From contig JALWJW010000284.1 of NCBI GenBank assembly GCA_026996935.1, positions 7,120 to 12,822 on the forward strand: a DNA stretch of 5,703 nt, written 5' to 3'. The translations under genes and the position numbers were made by a program. Positions 5,172-5,703 of the stretch are shown piece by piece. The first letter of the stretch is position 1. Every line of letters begins with the position of its first letter. The notes beneath the pieces are model-generated. The model searched no databases, was not told the origin of the DNA, and saw only the letters and a list, made by a program, of their open reading frames with translations. The stretch is from Hyphomicrobiales bacterium (GTDB lineage Bacteria > Pseudomonadota > Alphaproteobacteria > Rhizobiales > Aestuariivirgaceae).

Positions 5172-5703
5172 TTAGGGGGTTGCTTTCCAGCACATATCGC
5201 AAACCTTGTCGCCTTTGGATTGGGTTAAGCGCCTTTCATAATGGCCCTTTTTGCCATCGCCAGCCATGATATCAGCCCCTGGCCAATCATATTGGCACCA
5301 TGATTGATAAAATGCTTCAAGCTCGCCTGAATCACCTTCCTGCTTAATCAACTGGCGAACATAGGCTTGGGGTGGGCACCATGTCCAGTGGGTGTAATAG
5401 TCATCGTTCTGTTTCCACACGGTTGCTTCGTAAGCAGGACGACCGGGCGCTCTAAAGGGGAATTTTATCAATAGTTTGATCGTTCGCTCGATACGTTTTG
5501 ATGGGTTTTTGCTGGTTAATCTGAACGGGGATGAGAAAGCTTTTATACCAAGCGCATAAAGTTTCCAGCCAACATCACTTATCAATCTTGCCGCGTAGTC
5601 TTTGGGTGTTCCTGTGCTGATGAGTTCTCGATAGGCGGCGGTGGTGATGATGGCTAAAAATACATTATGACGTGAGCCAAGGGTCGGGATCTCCTGCAAA
5701 TTT
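5172..5703 (-). CDS. L-2-amino-thiazoline-4-carboxylic acid hydrolase-like protein, N-terminus cut by window edge
   Basis: The frame is open from the right edge to a TAA at 5174-5172. A TTG at 5699 could start it, but the codon before it is open and no other start lies near, so the gene most likely begins beyond the window. About 175 residues are visible. The C-terminal half has the pattern I associate with the ATC hydrolase-like family: YEATVWKQ, then WTWCPP (106-110 region), a cysteine in FYQSWCQYDW, and the closing HYERRLTQSKGDKVCDMCW, compared with F.RT.T...GD..CDFRW in family members. Named members open the thiazoline ring in bacterial L-cysteine synthesis from ATC, but most homologues are uncharacterised, so the substrate is not assigned. 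The unusual CDMCW, in place of CDFRW, keeps the first cysteine and aspartate. No signal peptide is visible in the part present. The family call is from remembered motifs. Confidence 0.5.
   Translation of the reverse strand, partial: NLQEIPTLGSRHNVFLAIITTAAYRELISTGTPKDYAARLISDVGWKLYALGIKAFSSPFRLTSKNPSKRIERTIKLLIKFPFRAPGRPAYEATVWKQNDDYYTHWTWCPPQAYVRQLIKQEGDSGELEAFYQSWCQYDWPGADIMAGDGKKGHYERRLTQSKGDKVCDMCWKATP

Overview
The window carries ordinary alphaproteobacterial chromosomal DNA of moderate GC. The lineage call rests on three things: a secreted protein of the invasion-associated locus B (IalB) family directly ahead of rlmN, a short AlkA-type DNA glycosylase without the extra N-terminal domain of the E. 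coli enzyme, and a stand-alone glutamyl-Q tRNA(Asp) synthetase. Genus cannot be told from this sequence. I see no phage, transposase, CRISPR array, tRNA or rRNA.

Layout from left to right. Positions 1-270 hold the 3' end of a plus-strand gene with FG-GAP/VCBS-type calcium-binding repeats. A 207-bp gap between convergent genes (271-477) holds a nested palindrome and two short direct repeats. On the minus strand, an exported IalB-family protein (2188-1649) and the radical-SAM methyltransferase rlmN (1647-478) form a tight pair with one base between them. A 162-bp divergent intergenic region (2189-2350) holds a 28-bp dyad, a good promoter and a strong ribosome binding site for a zinc-independent NAD(P)H:quinone oxidoreductase (2351-3325, GTG start). 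Positions 3326-3626 hold what looks like the broken remains of a small gene. Minus-strand alkA (4271-3627) and plus-strand gluQRS (4325-5161) diverge from a 53-bp spacer. A minus-strand gene that runs off the right edge (5172-5703) ends 10 bp from the gluQRS stop and resembles the L-2-amino-thiazoline-4-carboxylic acid hydrolase family.

The genes do not form one pathway. Two modify RNA: rlmN acts on 23S rRNA and tRNA, and gluQRS acts on queuosine in tRNA-Asp. One repairs alkylated DNA, one is a general redox enzyme and one is an exported protein. The most interesting non-coding items are the dyad upstream of the oxidoreductase promoter and the decayed gene after it. I found no convincing sign of a previously undescribed system and do not claim one.
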